Made by a program: the position numbers and the translations under genes
The notes under the pieces: model-generated
Told to the model about the DNA's origin: nothing
Databases searched by the model: none
What the model saw: only the letters and a program-made list of their open reading frames with translations
Assembly (NCBI GenBank): GCA_023078685.1
Contig: JALGAS010000003.1
Coordinates: 4,030,001-4,094,000, forward strand
DNA from: Neopestalotiopsis rosae
Lineage: Eukaryota > Ascomycota > Sordariomycetes > Amphisphaeriales > Sporocadaceae
Direction: 5' to 3'
DNA: 64,000 bases
Part shown: positions 48,285 through 59,768 of the stretch, piece by piece
Layout of the letters: each line of letters begins with the position of its first letter
Position numbering within the stretch: the first letter of the stretch is position 1

Positions 48285-49784
48285 GGGCTTGCTATAGACG
48301 GCGAATCACTAGCAGCGGCACGGCAGAGATAGACGATAGATTAATAGAAGTCGAGGAGAGGATGATTGTTTTATTTTCATAAATAGCATCTAGATGCAAG
48401 AACACCGATATGTGATATTGAAAGATTTTCAACTATCTGGCAACCTTCTGATATCCTTAGTGTCTCTAGTGTTGCGGTGGACATGGACCTACGAAGGTTT
48501 GTAGCTTGTATAGAGCTCATGGCCACGACATTGGCCTCTATTATGAGATTGCATCGCTTGATTCAAATATATCGTCACGATGGCATATTTTTCAAGTAGT
48601 AGATGCCAGAGGCCTCTCACATAGGTACAGATTACATTGGACACTGTTTGTCTTGCGGACCTGGATTACAAGGCATCCATACAGTGGTCGACCATTTGTC
48701 TTGTCTTGTATGCATGGCTCCAACTCTACCTAGGTACCTGCTTGGCTGCGTCACTGTATGTCTGCCTGTCTGTAGCACTGCCCTTACTAAGAGATGCAGC
48801 AGATACAGTCAAGAAATAGCACAGTGGCAGGTACATAAGTAGGTATGTACCTAAATAGGAGCATATATATATATATATGCATTGGGCCTGCAAATGGTCA
48901 CGGGCAAATATTGAAGTTTGCAACGCGGATACTCAAGACAATTTGCTTTGCACTGTCAATGACGACGCCCGCGCGCCTGACACAGCCAAATTAAGTAGTT
49001 GCTGGGCCTCTTTTCTTGGAAATGATCTGGACAAGTCAAAGTGAGTTTCCGCCCCGGGCACAAATGTAGTAAAACTCGGATTTTATCATATTTGTCCCAT
49101 GTTACCAGGCTCTCAACCTCTGACGAATAGAAGGAAGGGACGGACGGAAAGGCGAATATGAGGGAGGAAACAAGAAAAAAGACCTCTGGGAAATATGCAT
49201 TTGATTATATCCGCATAAGCGCCAACATACATACCTACCCACTCAAGCTGTCAAAATTTCCTGAAGTCATTCACAAGTCGAGCTTGTTTGGCAGCTCACC
49301 CACCACTTACCAGGTGCGTCTAGAAGCTTGTATAGTGCGGTACTTGGCAAAACTACCCACTCGTGGCGCCTGACAAGGTACCTACCTACCTATTTTCCGC
49401 CCTACCTTAATGTGCATTACCTCACTTTGAAGCAAGTACCTTGACATAGTCCGCTGAGCACCCCGCCATCAACCCAGCAAGCAAGCAGCAGCGCTCAACT
49501 GCACTGCACTGGTTCCTTCTTGCGTGGAATCGACCAAACCAACATTGTGCTGCCAGTTGACCGCGACCGCCACATAAACTTATTTTTATTCTTTCAGCAC
49601 CAGTCGCAACGGAACCAAGACGACATTCTGTTGTCAACATTAGGCATCTTCCGTTGCGCCTCTCATCATCTAACACAACGGGCAGTGCTCCGCATCCCAT
49701 CGCATCGCATCGCATCCCAAGTGAAAAGCTACAACCAGAGTCACCCCCTCCGCCACCACCGCTGCCCCTCCAGGTCTGCCCGTC
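48285..49784. other. Intergenic region, ECM29 to UBX gene
   Basis: 3' UTR of ECM29 and promoter of the UBX gene. TACCTAGGTACCT occurs near 48728-48740 and repeated TACC at 49378-49392. A TA run (ATATATAT) is at 48865-48880. No gene recognised. Confidence 0.4.
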
Positions 49785-51413
49785 ATGGATGAGGACGTCG
49801 CTCAGTTCATGGCCATTACTGGCACCGACAATGAGCGGGTCGCCCGAGGTTATCTCGAAATCTCGGGAAACGACCAGATGCAGGCGATTCAGCTATTCTT
49901 CGAGAGCCCCGAACTGGCAGCCAACTTCACAAACGACAACCAACCCACCACCTCTGCCCAATCTTCCTCGACTCGCGCTCCAGCTCCACGACACTTGACT
50001 GGCCGTGAAGACTCTCGCGGCGTCATTACAATTGATTCAGACGACGATGACACAGCCATGACCGAAGGTGACGACGATGATGACGACGACGATAATGTGG
50101 CTGCCGTCGCCAGACTTGCTCAGGAAGAGGATGATGCTGCCATGGCAAGACGACTACAGGAGGAAATGTATGGCCAGGGTGGTGCTGCTGCCGACGAAGT
50201 AAGAGCTCCCATGAGCCGGACCACTGAGACTCTTGTTGCCCCAAACCCAGCTTGGAGCTTGGAGGATGACCGCGAAGCTGCCGTCCTGGAGCAACTTCGC
50301 CGCAGAAGACAACCACCTAGTACGTTTTCCCATTATTCGCCTGTATGCAATTTACGCTGACAATACTGTACAGGTCAACCGGCAAATCCCTTCAGCCAGT
50401 CAGTATGGGATGAACCGATCGCGCCAGGTGTAGGTGTGCCGCCCGTACCGATGAGCTCCCGGCCTGCCGCTGGTGGCCGATCGCAAAGACTTGCCGACAT
50501 GTTCCGGCCTCCGTACGACATTATATCGCATTTGTCCTGGGAAGAAGCCAGAGAGGAGGGCAAAGAAGAGAAGAAGTGGATCATTGTTAACGTGCAAGAC
50601 TCATCCGACTTCAATTGCCAGACATTAAACCGCGATCATTGGAAGGACGAAAACATCAGATCCCTGCTTACGGAGCACTTCATCTTTATGCAGTTCGACA
50701 AGGACAACCCTCGTGGCCAGGAATATCTCGGCTTTTACTTTTCCCAGTACGAGAATGCCAGCAACTACCCCTATGTTGCGATCATCGACCCGCGGACGGG
50801 CGAGCAGGTGAAGCTGTGGTCGGGTCTGCCATTTCCCGACAAGGGAGAGTTCTATTCTGATCTCATCGAGTTCTTGGACAGATACAGCTTGGCCGCCAAC
50901 AGCAAGAACCCTGTTCCGAAAACAAAGCCAAAGGCAAAGAAGGTGGACGTTGATCGCATGACTGAGGAGGAAATGCTCGAGATGGCACTTCAAAACAGCA
51001 TGGAGAATGGTGGTCCCTCCAAGACGAGTGAGGAGGACCCCGATGCACTGACTAAATCCATCTCGGATCTTGACAAGGGAAAAAACACTGCGACTACTCA
51101 AGAGCCTGCCTCTCCCTTTGCGGCAATTCCATCAGACAGGCCCCATACAGAACCAGAGAACAACCCGGCCACCACTACGCGTATCCAGTTCCGCCATCCA
51201 GCCGGCCGGGTTATTCGCCGCTTCTCGACGGCAGACCCGGTACAGCGAATCTATGAATGGCTCAAGGCAGAGCCACTGGAGGGCAAGGACGGTCTGATAT
51301 TTGAGTTGAAGGCTCAACCTGGAGGTGATCTGATTGAGAAACTCGACGCCACTATTGAGCAAGCTGGCTTGAAGAATGGAACGGTCATGATCGAGTTTAT
51401 CGAGGACGAGTAG
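49785..51413 (+). CDS. UBA-UAS-UBX protein, UBXN7/Ubx5-like Cdc48 adaptor
   Basis: Adaptor that links ubiquitinated cargo to the AAA ATPase Cdc48/p97. Exons 49785-50319 and 50374-51413 give 524 aa. A UBA-like domain opens the protein (AQFMAITGTDNERVARGYLE, about residues 5-45). A strongly acidic Asp-rich stretch follows at about 85-105. The thioredoxin-like UAS domain runs about 218-345 (WIIVNVQDSSDFNCQTLNRD). A UIM-like motif (EEEMLEMALQNSM) is near 375-390. The UBX domain fills the last 80 residues (RIQFRHPAGRVIRRF to VMIEFIEDE). The order matches UBXN7/Ubx5. It sits 1.5 kb after ECM29 on the same strand. Confidence 0.93.
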
Positions 51414-52392
51414 AAGCCGTGGCGCAACTCGGTTTCCACAAAATAGATTCATCATTTCCAAGGGGTTTTGGCGTCGTGGACATCATGCGGAAGGATGCAT
51501 CATCTTGATAAAGTAGAGGCTCCTGCGCGATAAAGGTTTGCATTTCAACTAGGGCACGTCCATAGATATCATCATCGTCATTTTCATAGGCGCCATTGCG
51601 GCACGCAATCCAGACAATTGACGGAAAGCGTCGACATGTCATGTATGCACCACCTGTTCATCGTCCTTTGTGCTGTTTGTTTTATTGATCAAGAAGATCG
51701 TTCTGACGCTGATGCACGCGCTGCTTGACACATCAGCCCTAGGCCAATTAAAAATAGCTGGAGTCTGAGTTGCTAATATGATGATGCTTGTTGCAGACAT
51801 GAGGTTCCAGGAAAACCATCTGCCCTCATCGGATCCGAGACGCCTGCCAGCACTCCCGCCACTGGTTTCTGACAGGCGCCGCTTTTTGGTGCCGCCAGCC
51901 AAAGCCAGCCTCTTTGCCTGACCACTTAATTCTTGAAAGCATAATAAGTAGCCAGTAACGTTGGGTGGTCGGGGCTTTAATGCTCATAAGCAATGATTCG
52001 ATTCGCTGTCGATCCTTTCACTGTGCATATGCCGAAAGCAACGGAGTCGTACATGCCCGTTGGGGACGTCCGTGGCGCCAGTTCAGTTGCGCATAAGAAG
52101 CTTACGCATGATGCTGTATCTATTCATGGCTGGGCAGAGGAGCTTAAAGTATGTATGCTCAACATCGTCCCTTTCTTTTCTTGACATTGCCCAAATAGTT
52201 TCCCGTCTTGATTACATTTCATTATCTCATCTTTTAGGCATATTTTTGAGGGAGTCTCGTCATCTTGGAGCAATTCCACTATAGTACTCGAGTGAGTGCA
52301 ATATACCCTTTTTGTTCTTCATACCCTCGTAAAAATCTATATCGACCAAGTGAAAAAGAGGGAACTCGTCAAACGAAGCATAATTAATCACA
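51414..52392. other. Intergenic region, UBX gene to cytochrome b561-type gene
   Basis: Likely 3' UTR and then promoter. Several frames start without ATG and show no family signature. Nothing recognised. Confidence 0.4.
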
Positions 52393-53462
52393 ATGCAACT
52401 GACAATTTTGAGTTTGCTCGCTTCTGGTGAGTCGCCGTGAGCATCGTTGGACCGGCTGGGGGGTCCCACGATGAAGGAAATCATTGCAAAGCAACATGTC
52501 GCTAATCAAAGTCCATGATTCAATAGCAACGGCAACACAGGCACGAGGGCAGTGGGGCGATGATTATGACGGTGGCGGACCTGGATGGGGATACTACTAC
52601 GGCGGTTCCGGTAATGACGACGACGGCTTCGGAAGCGGCTTTGGGAGTGGCATTGGCATCGACTATGCTGCAGCTACTCGATATCGCACTGCTCATGGAG
52701 CCCTTGCTGCTCTCGCCTTTGTGGGACTCTTTCCCATCGGCGCCATAGTCATGAGACTGGTTCCGGGACGACTGACCTGGCTGGTCCATGGTATTTTCCA
52801 GTTGGTCGCCTATGCCGTATTTATATCCGCTGCAGCTCTTGGTATTTACCTTGTGCGCATGGTCCGTATTCCTCCAGACGGACGATCTTTGGTAAGTTAT
52901 GAACTGAGAATATCTCTTTCGCATTGTCGTGGCCGCGGCTTACACGGGCGTGTAGCTTTCAATTCCAATAGCAAATGCCCATCCGATAATTGGCATCATC
53001 ATACTCGCAGTGCTCTTCTTCCAGCCCGCGCTAGGATGGTTCCATCATCTCAGGTTCAAGCGTCTCGGGTGCCGTACTGCCAGTTCATATGCCCATATCT
53101 GGGTCGGCCGCATCGCCGTCACACTAGGCATAATCAATGGCGGCCTAGGACTCCAGCTGGCCCGCGCCGATGGGTCGGCCGTTATTGCCTACTCCGTGAT
53201 TGCCGCCATCGTGTGGCTGACATGGGTCGCTGCAGCCATTATTGGCGAGCGTAGACGGCGCAACGCTGTGCCACCCGCAGCCGCAGCCGGCGCGAGGAAG
53301 CTGGACGGCCGTGGAGCCCGCTCTCCGTACTTGTCCGGGCCAGCCAACAGCGGGCCGGCTCACGCCAGGCGCGACGGCAGAGATGTAGAGCTCGCGGCCA
53401 TGAAACGTGGGCATGGAGGCAGCTCAAATTCGTCGCTATCGTCATACTCCCCACGAAGATAA
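52393..53462 (+). CDS. Cytochrome b561/ferric-reductase-type membrane protein with signal peptide
   Basis: Heme b membrane protein likely moving electrons across a membrane. Exons 52393-52426, 52527-52891 and 52956-53462 give 301 aa. The 11-codon first exon encodes MQLTILSLLAS and completes a signal peptide with the next residues, so the start at 52499 seen in the long frame is wrong. A Gly/Asp/Tyr-rich segment (PGWGYYYGGSGNDDD) follows; there is no DOMON domain. Four to five membrane helices carry candidate axial histidines in YRTAHGALAAL, LVHGIFQL, NAHPIIGI and SYAHIWVGR, the b561 spacing. The C-terminal tail is basic and Ser-rich. The electron donor is unknown. Confidence 0.86.
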
Positions 53463-54406
53463 GTCGTCTTGCCGATCCAATTGTTCCCATGATGCTCAGT
53501 ATGGTATGATTGGTATTCGTCTCGAATCCTGTGCACAATCATGGTGAGTCGCTGGTATAACTAGCAAGACAGATTGGAAGTATTCATAAGATTGGGCAAG
53601 AACATGGACATAGTCGTGGATGCCCATGTCTGATATTTACGCGGTCACTGGCGGGAAGTTATGAGACGTTATGTGCTTTTCTGTTGGCTTTGAATATTTC
53701 TTATCTGTGAATTATGAAGCAAATGACCAGTCCAATGATTTATATCCAGTGCAATTTATATGTCAAGTATGTTAGCCAAAGGTGTTGATTTAATCCTCTG
53801 AGATCTCTGTGTGTACTGTTATTCCACCTTGGATGGTGGGGTAAGACCGCGATAAGAATCAGCGCCCCAGGTCCTGGCCTTTGGCCCCTAGGTGCCCTGA
53901 ACATACACTAACCTACCGGAGAGGAAAACACGCCAAGTGGGGTAAGGGACCACGTCGTTGCTTCTTCCCCAGATCACAACGCGTAATTACCAGAATAGTT
54001 TCCACCAAGACGCGTTAAGCACAAACAGCAAGTGCCGTCCACATCCAGGTTCAACAACTGGGCCGGATTTCGACCGTTGCCTTAGTCACCCGCACATTTC
54101 TTCAAGGCCACGCCAATCCCGAATATTTGACGATAGATATTCCAGCCTCAGATCGGCCTTGTCCATGTAAGCCCAAGCACAATTGGCCGTTGTAGCCTGT
54201 CTCACTGCCCTATAGTTTTTCGGCTAACTACATATTGGAGTACAACCTCAACACCACCAAAGACTTCCCAATTTGGCTGTGAGGTGCAAATTATTGGCAC
54301 GCCCCTTTTTGAACTTTTTTCATCAAAAGCAATTTCCGTGGAGCACATCATCCATCAAAGTACACAAACCTCACCTCCATCTACTAAATCTCGAAAACGG
54401 TCAAAG
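53463..54406. other. Intergenic region, b561 gene to large GTPase gene
   Basis: 3' region of the b561 gene and promoter of the GTPase gene. The GTPase frame is open upstream to 54284 but its first ATG is 54407. Nothing else recognised. Confidence 0.4.
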
Positions 54407-57400
54407 ATGGACGAGGATTATCCGCCGGACCCGGCCTTGGCCCGGCAGACCTCTGCTGTCGCTGTGAAGCCCGAACCCGGTGTTGCATCAGTGCCTGTTT
54501 CAGCTCAGCCCATGCTTCATCCAAAGCCTGAGCCTAGCCAGGAGGACAGCACTTCTATGCCAGATCAGAAGCCCGACAAGGAGGACCTCGACGAGTCACC
54601 ACAGAGCAACTACCTCCAGCAAATTGTCGCCCAGGACAATCCAGAGATTCTCGAGGAAGGCGTCAAGGTTGGCGTTCAAGTACTTGACGGGCTGCTTTCC
54701 ACTCTGACCTCGGACAACGATGACATCCAGGCATGGGTCAGGTCCATCAAGGACCTCAGAGAACGCGCAAAGCCCGCAAAGACCATTGTTGGAGTCGTAG
54801 GCAATACTGGTGCCGGCAAGAGCAGCGTTATTAATGCTCTGCTGGATGAAGAACGTTTACTTCCGACCAATTGTATGAGAGCGTGTACAGCTTCCCCTAC
54901 CGAGATTTCCTATAACTACTCTGAAAATCCTGATGAGCTCTATCGCGCTGAAATAGAGTTCATCTCGAAGCAGGATTGGACTCATGAGCTTGGGGTTCTT
55001 TTTAATGACATGTTGGACGGTAATGGCGAGGTTTCACGCGATTGCAACAATAGCGACAGTGATGCAGGCATCGCATATGCCAAGCTGACAGCCGTCTATC
55101 CCAACAAGACAAAGGACATGTTGGCTACCGGAACTCCGGAGAGCTTTGCTAACGAAGGTGCTGTATCTCGCGTCCTGGGAACAACAAAGAAGCTCACAGA
55201 AACGACATCCAAGGATCTCTTTCGCAGAATGCAGCATTATGTGGACAGTAAGGAGAAGGAACGTGGTGATAGAAACCGCAAAGATCAGCTCATGGAATAC
55301 TGGCCCTTGATCAAGGTGGTCAGAATTTACACCAAAGCCACTGCACTCTCGACCGGGGCCGTCATTGTAGATTTGGTAAGTTTTCTACTTTTCCTCAGCT
55401 CTGAGAATGTCCAAGATCATGATAATTCTCTTCCGCGCAATGTTTGTTGAACGCAAAGTGGATGCTCAATTCTCCCGCCATTCTGGACCTTCCCCAAAAT
55501 TTCGGTAGTATGGAGAATACAAACACTAACATATGTACCCTCTTAGCCGGGTGTCCAAGATTCCAATGCTGCTCGAGCAGCAGTTGCAGCCAACTACATG
55601 AAAGCCTGCACAGGACTATGGATCGTAGCACCCATCAATCGCGCTGTGGACGACAAAACAGCCAAGACACTTCTTGGCGATTCGTTCAAGCGCCAGCTCA
55701 AATTCGACGGAACTTATTCTGCAGTCACTTTCATATGCTCCAAGACAGACGACATCTCAGTCCTCGAAGCTTCGGAGAGTCTAGGCATAGACGGAGAAAT
55801 TTCCGAGTCATACGAGCGTTCCGAAGATCTCAGACGCACCAAGGACAGATTGAAGAAGCATATTGTTGACTTGAGAGCAAAGAAGCGTGGCTACAATGAC
55901 ACAATTGAGGATATTGAAACTCGTTGGGACGCCTGGGATGACCTCCGAACCAAGATATCTGAAGGTGAGACAGTCTATGCACCTACAGAGAAGTCGAGCA
56001 GCAAGAAGCGTAAGCGACAGAGCAAATCCTCAAAGAGTCGTAAAAACCATACCTCTTCCGACATAGACGATTCAGACGACGACTCGGAGTCAGACTGGAG
56101 CGATAAGGAAAACTCGCAGCCGACCGAGGAGCAAACTCCACTCACGGAACAGGAGATTGAACAGGCTCTCGCCTCGTTGAAAGCGCAAAAGAAGCAAATC
56201 CGAGAGGACAAGCGCGAGCTTGATGGCGAAATTAGACAGATCAGCCAGCAAATGGAAGAGTGTCAGAAAGAAAGAGACACGCGTAAGTACACTACTCATA
56301 TTCTCTCTTGCCAGAGAGCCTTCTGTCTTTGTGCCTTGATTATGCGGCCAAAGACCCAAGAGCCCGATGCAAGGTTCCCGCTTGAAGATGATTGCTGACC
56401 TGAGTCCATGCAGTGCTGGGCGAGATGAGAGCCATTTGTGTTCAAGGTCGCAATGATTACTCACGAGGCGCTATAAAACGGGATTTTGCAGCAGGAATCA
56501 AGGAGTAAGTTGGTCGAAAAGTTTTCCCCTTGTGTTCAACTTGGAGCCCATGACATTAAAACGTTTCTAGGCTTGATCAGGAGAATGCAGTTGATGAAGA
56601 CGAGGCAACTTTTGATCCAGATCAGGACCTCCGTGACTACGATGAGGTTGAGAGAACTCTACCAGTGTTTTGCGTCAGTAGTCGAGCATATCAGAGCATC
56701 AGCGGTCGGTTCCAAAAAGACGACATCAAGGCCACCGAGCTTGGTTTTCCAGAGGCCAAGGATACCGAAATACCCCAGCTTCAAGACCACGCCAAGAAGC
56801 TGACGGAGGCTGGCCGTGCAAGCACTTGTCGCCGGTTTCTCAATGACTTCAGTCAACTCACCAATTCGATAAAACTTTGGGCATCTACCGATGGTACCCA
56901 ATCGCATCTTACGGATGCAGAAAAGCGACGCGAAGACGTGTTCTTACGGAAATTGCTTCAAAATCTCGAGGATGTGAGTAGAGTATTCCAGCATTAAATG
57001 CTTGTGATCGTGTTGCTAGTTGGGCAGTACGCGGAGGGATAATTCCAAGTCGGACTAGTGGTTCGGTTTTGGCCAGGATTCTGCTTTTCGGCTGGCCTTG
57101 CTCTGGTGGATCGCCACTTCTGTGCATCGCGGCGGTATAACATGATAGACAATCTGAAACAATACTTACACCGTCTCTAGGCATTTGAGAAGACTGTAAA
57201 GGAGTCAATGGCATCGGTTAAGCAATCCTTGAATGAGCACATTGTTGAAGCGTTCAACACGTCAATACCTAAAGCTGTCAGAGATGCCGTCAACACAGCC
57301 AGTGGCTGGGGTGCTCATAGAACAATGGGCGGCCTTTATTGGGCAACATACAAAGCCACGGTCAGACGTCAAGGTGTATACAGCGGAGCTTCGGGACCTC

Positions 57401-58722
57401 GTGACTTCAACCAGGAGCTCTTTGAACCAATCTCAAAAGACCTTGCCACAGGTAAGATTCTCAGTGTAGATATTTCTCCTCGGAACTTTCTACTAATACA
57501 AGATAGGTTGGGAGAGGGCTTTCCAACGCCGGATTCCACTCATTCTGGATCAGTTCGCCTCAAGTACCAAAGCTCAGCTCTCGAAATTCCATCAATCAGC
57601 CGTAGAGCGCGCTCAACAGCGACATACCAATGTGGCAGGTGTGATGATGTTGTCTCAACAGATTCTCAGCCACATCCGGACGCTAGGCGAGTTGCCTGGG
57701 ACACTCAAAGCAACCATCACCGACCTGCAGCGCGAAGCAAGTCGTCAATTTGTTCCCGTCATTATGGAAGCAATGGCCTATGCCTATCATGTGTGCACCG
57801 AAGAGAGAGGTATGTCTGGTAACAACTGACAACGTGATTGCCGTGCTAAGAGTATACAGGACCTGGCAGCTATGCGCGTATGAAGGCGGCCATGATCGAC
57901 CATGTCGAATCGAACAAGAACAGCATGTTCGTACAAGCATGCAATACGGTTAAGACCCACTTGGATGCGATGTGCCGTACTGTGCAACGCGAGATGAACG
58001 AACATGTGGAGAATATTTTCGACATGGTATATCGTGATTATAACACTGTCTTGAGTAAGTTTGCCCTCCTGGCATGTCTGCCATAGACATGCGCTGTGTC
58101 CAGCCAGCCTTGGTTTAGGTAGAGGGCTAATATCTGACCCCTAGTTGGAACAACAGTAGGCCGTCCCGCAAAGCTCACACCTGAAGAACGCGCCATACGC
58201 TCCAGAGTGGACTCTTCCTTGAAGATGGTAGATATGCTCTTTTGCGCACCTTTGGGGGTACACGCAGATACAGTAATGAATGGTGCGGGGAATGATGCTC
58301 ATGGAGACTCATTCAACGATGCTATGGAAGATGTGGAACAAGCGACAGTTCACGAGAATGGTTCCAGACAGGAAACACCTCCGGCGCCTGTCTCAAACGA
58401 TGCTGCCGAAGACTCTGACGACCCCTTTGCCTCGCCTGTACGCTTTAAAATAGAGTCAGGAGCGGCAGATGGAATCGAAGTGTCGGAGGAGATCGATCTT
58501 CACACCAATGCTCATGTAAAGACTGAAGCTTCAAGCGACGACGGTCGTGAGGCGGCTAGTCAGCTGCAACTCGAGGCGCTTCAAGCAGGACGCGTCTCGA
58601 AAACACCCGTGGCACGGTCTCAGTCAACGGAGAGCGCGGGAACTTCTGCAAAAGTGAAGAAAGCGAAGAAGAAGGGGAGTGATGATTTCCAAGATATATT
58701 CGATATCCTTGGAGATGAGTAG
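54407..58722 (+). CDS. Large dynamin-superfamily GTPase, nuclear SLIP-GC-like
   Basis: Eight exons (54407-55375, 55547-56282, 56414-56504, 56571-56973, 57181-57451, 57507-57809, 57860-58054, 58145-58722) join in frame to 1,181 aa. The P-loop is GNTGAGKS at residues 132-139. DLPG (G3) is at 322-325, split by intron 1, and CSKTDD is the likely G4. The 183-residue gap between G1 and G3 is about twice that of classical dynamins. A predicted bipartite nuclear signal (KKRKRQSKSSKSRK, about 476-490) is followed by an acidic run (DDSDDDSESDWSD) and coiled coil. No PH or membrane segment is seen. Resembles the nuclear GTPase SLIP-GC family, whose best known member acts in germinal-centre B cells. Function in fungi is not known to me. 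Confidence 0.85.
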
Positions 58723-59768
58723 TTGAAGGACCCTTTGCTCCGAAGATGACGGCTGCCCCTTTGGCGTGGAAGTGTAAGAGCATGGGCCAGCCCAGGGTGG
58801 TCTGTATAATTTTTGATGTGTAACGAAGCTTTGTTTGGGGAGGAGATACCACTTGCTTGTATTGTAGGATGTTGGTTGCCGATGATGGACATGATCAGAG
58901 TTCCTTGCATCTATATTTGGCCCGCCTTGATCGGAAAATGCTCCGGCTTGGACTATAGGTTGCAAGGTTCCTAAGAGGGGATAGGAAAGTCGAATTTGAC
59001 TAGATATATTCCTCTCATGTCGTGGATTACAGGCTTACTTGAGGAGACGATTGCTTTGACAGGCAAATGAGCATTTGTTGTTCTAGATGGCGAGGCGTTG
59101 GCCAGATGCCGGGCCCGGTTTGCATTTGGATGATGGATGGGTCGACAGGGGACATGTATGAGTGTTGCTGGTTCGGCTGAAGTGATTTTCTCTGGTTCCT
59201 GATTATTTCCAGCTCGCTTAGTATGCAGGCAAGTGCCGTTGCCATTATAAGAATAGGCAGGAACCAATAAAAAGAAGCCATGGCGGGAGGCAAACTATTT
59301 AACCGGTATCCTGGCCACGGCTCACTTATAATGATGATGGAATGATTGGGACCATTATGGCCAGCCACGGAGCAGAAATATCCGAATTGGGATGTGTGAA
59401 TGCATATCCGAGCTGTTTCGCCCTGATGGACTTGGCCTGAGGAATACTACACAGCCGCGTCACCTCATTTGTGCATGGCGAAATATAGGGTCAAGGATGT
59501 GCTGCCATGCTTGATAAAGAGCAACGGCTGTTGAAGAAACAAAGAATAGAATAGGATGGTGACCTTGCCTCGCTCTCACTTGTTGGTACAACTTTTGCTC
59601 CATCTTTTTCAACCTTGCTGCGCCCAACTATTTCCAAATTGTGTGGCTAATATCGAGGCGAGGTGTGAGTTGATCTTGTCTGTACAGGTCTAGACAAGTT
59701 GCGATTCAAAACAAGCAGGAGTTATAAGCACATTATCGCAAATTTATGCTCTTAGCACTCGTCGAGCC
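58723..59768. other. Intergenic region, GTPase gene to GH16 gene
   Basis: Contains a possible small minus-strand gene (58976-59281, listed separately). 59282-59768 is then a divergent promoter for it and for the GH16 gene. No other feature recognised. Confidence 0.4.
59027..59281 (-). CDS. Possible small secreted or membrane-anchored protein, unrecognised
   Basis: 84 codons beginning with a good context (GCCATGG). The first 24 residues (FYWFLPILIMATALACIL) are a strong hydrophobic signal or anchor; the rest is polar and Gln/Pro/Ser-rich with few cysteines. The stop at 59027 is preceded by CAAGTAAGC, which is also a good splice donor; with the acceptor CCTCTTAG ending near 58976 the C-terminus would become QEPCNL. 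It is divergent from the GH16 gene. No homologue is recognised, so it may be a chance frame. Confidence 0.3.
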   Translation of the reverse strand: MASFYWFLPILIMATALACILSELEIIRNQRKSLQPNQQHSYMSPVDPSIIQMQTGPGIWPTPRHLEQQMLICLSKQSSPQVSL

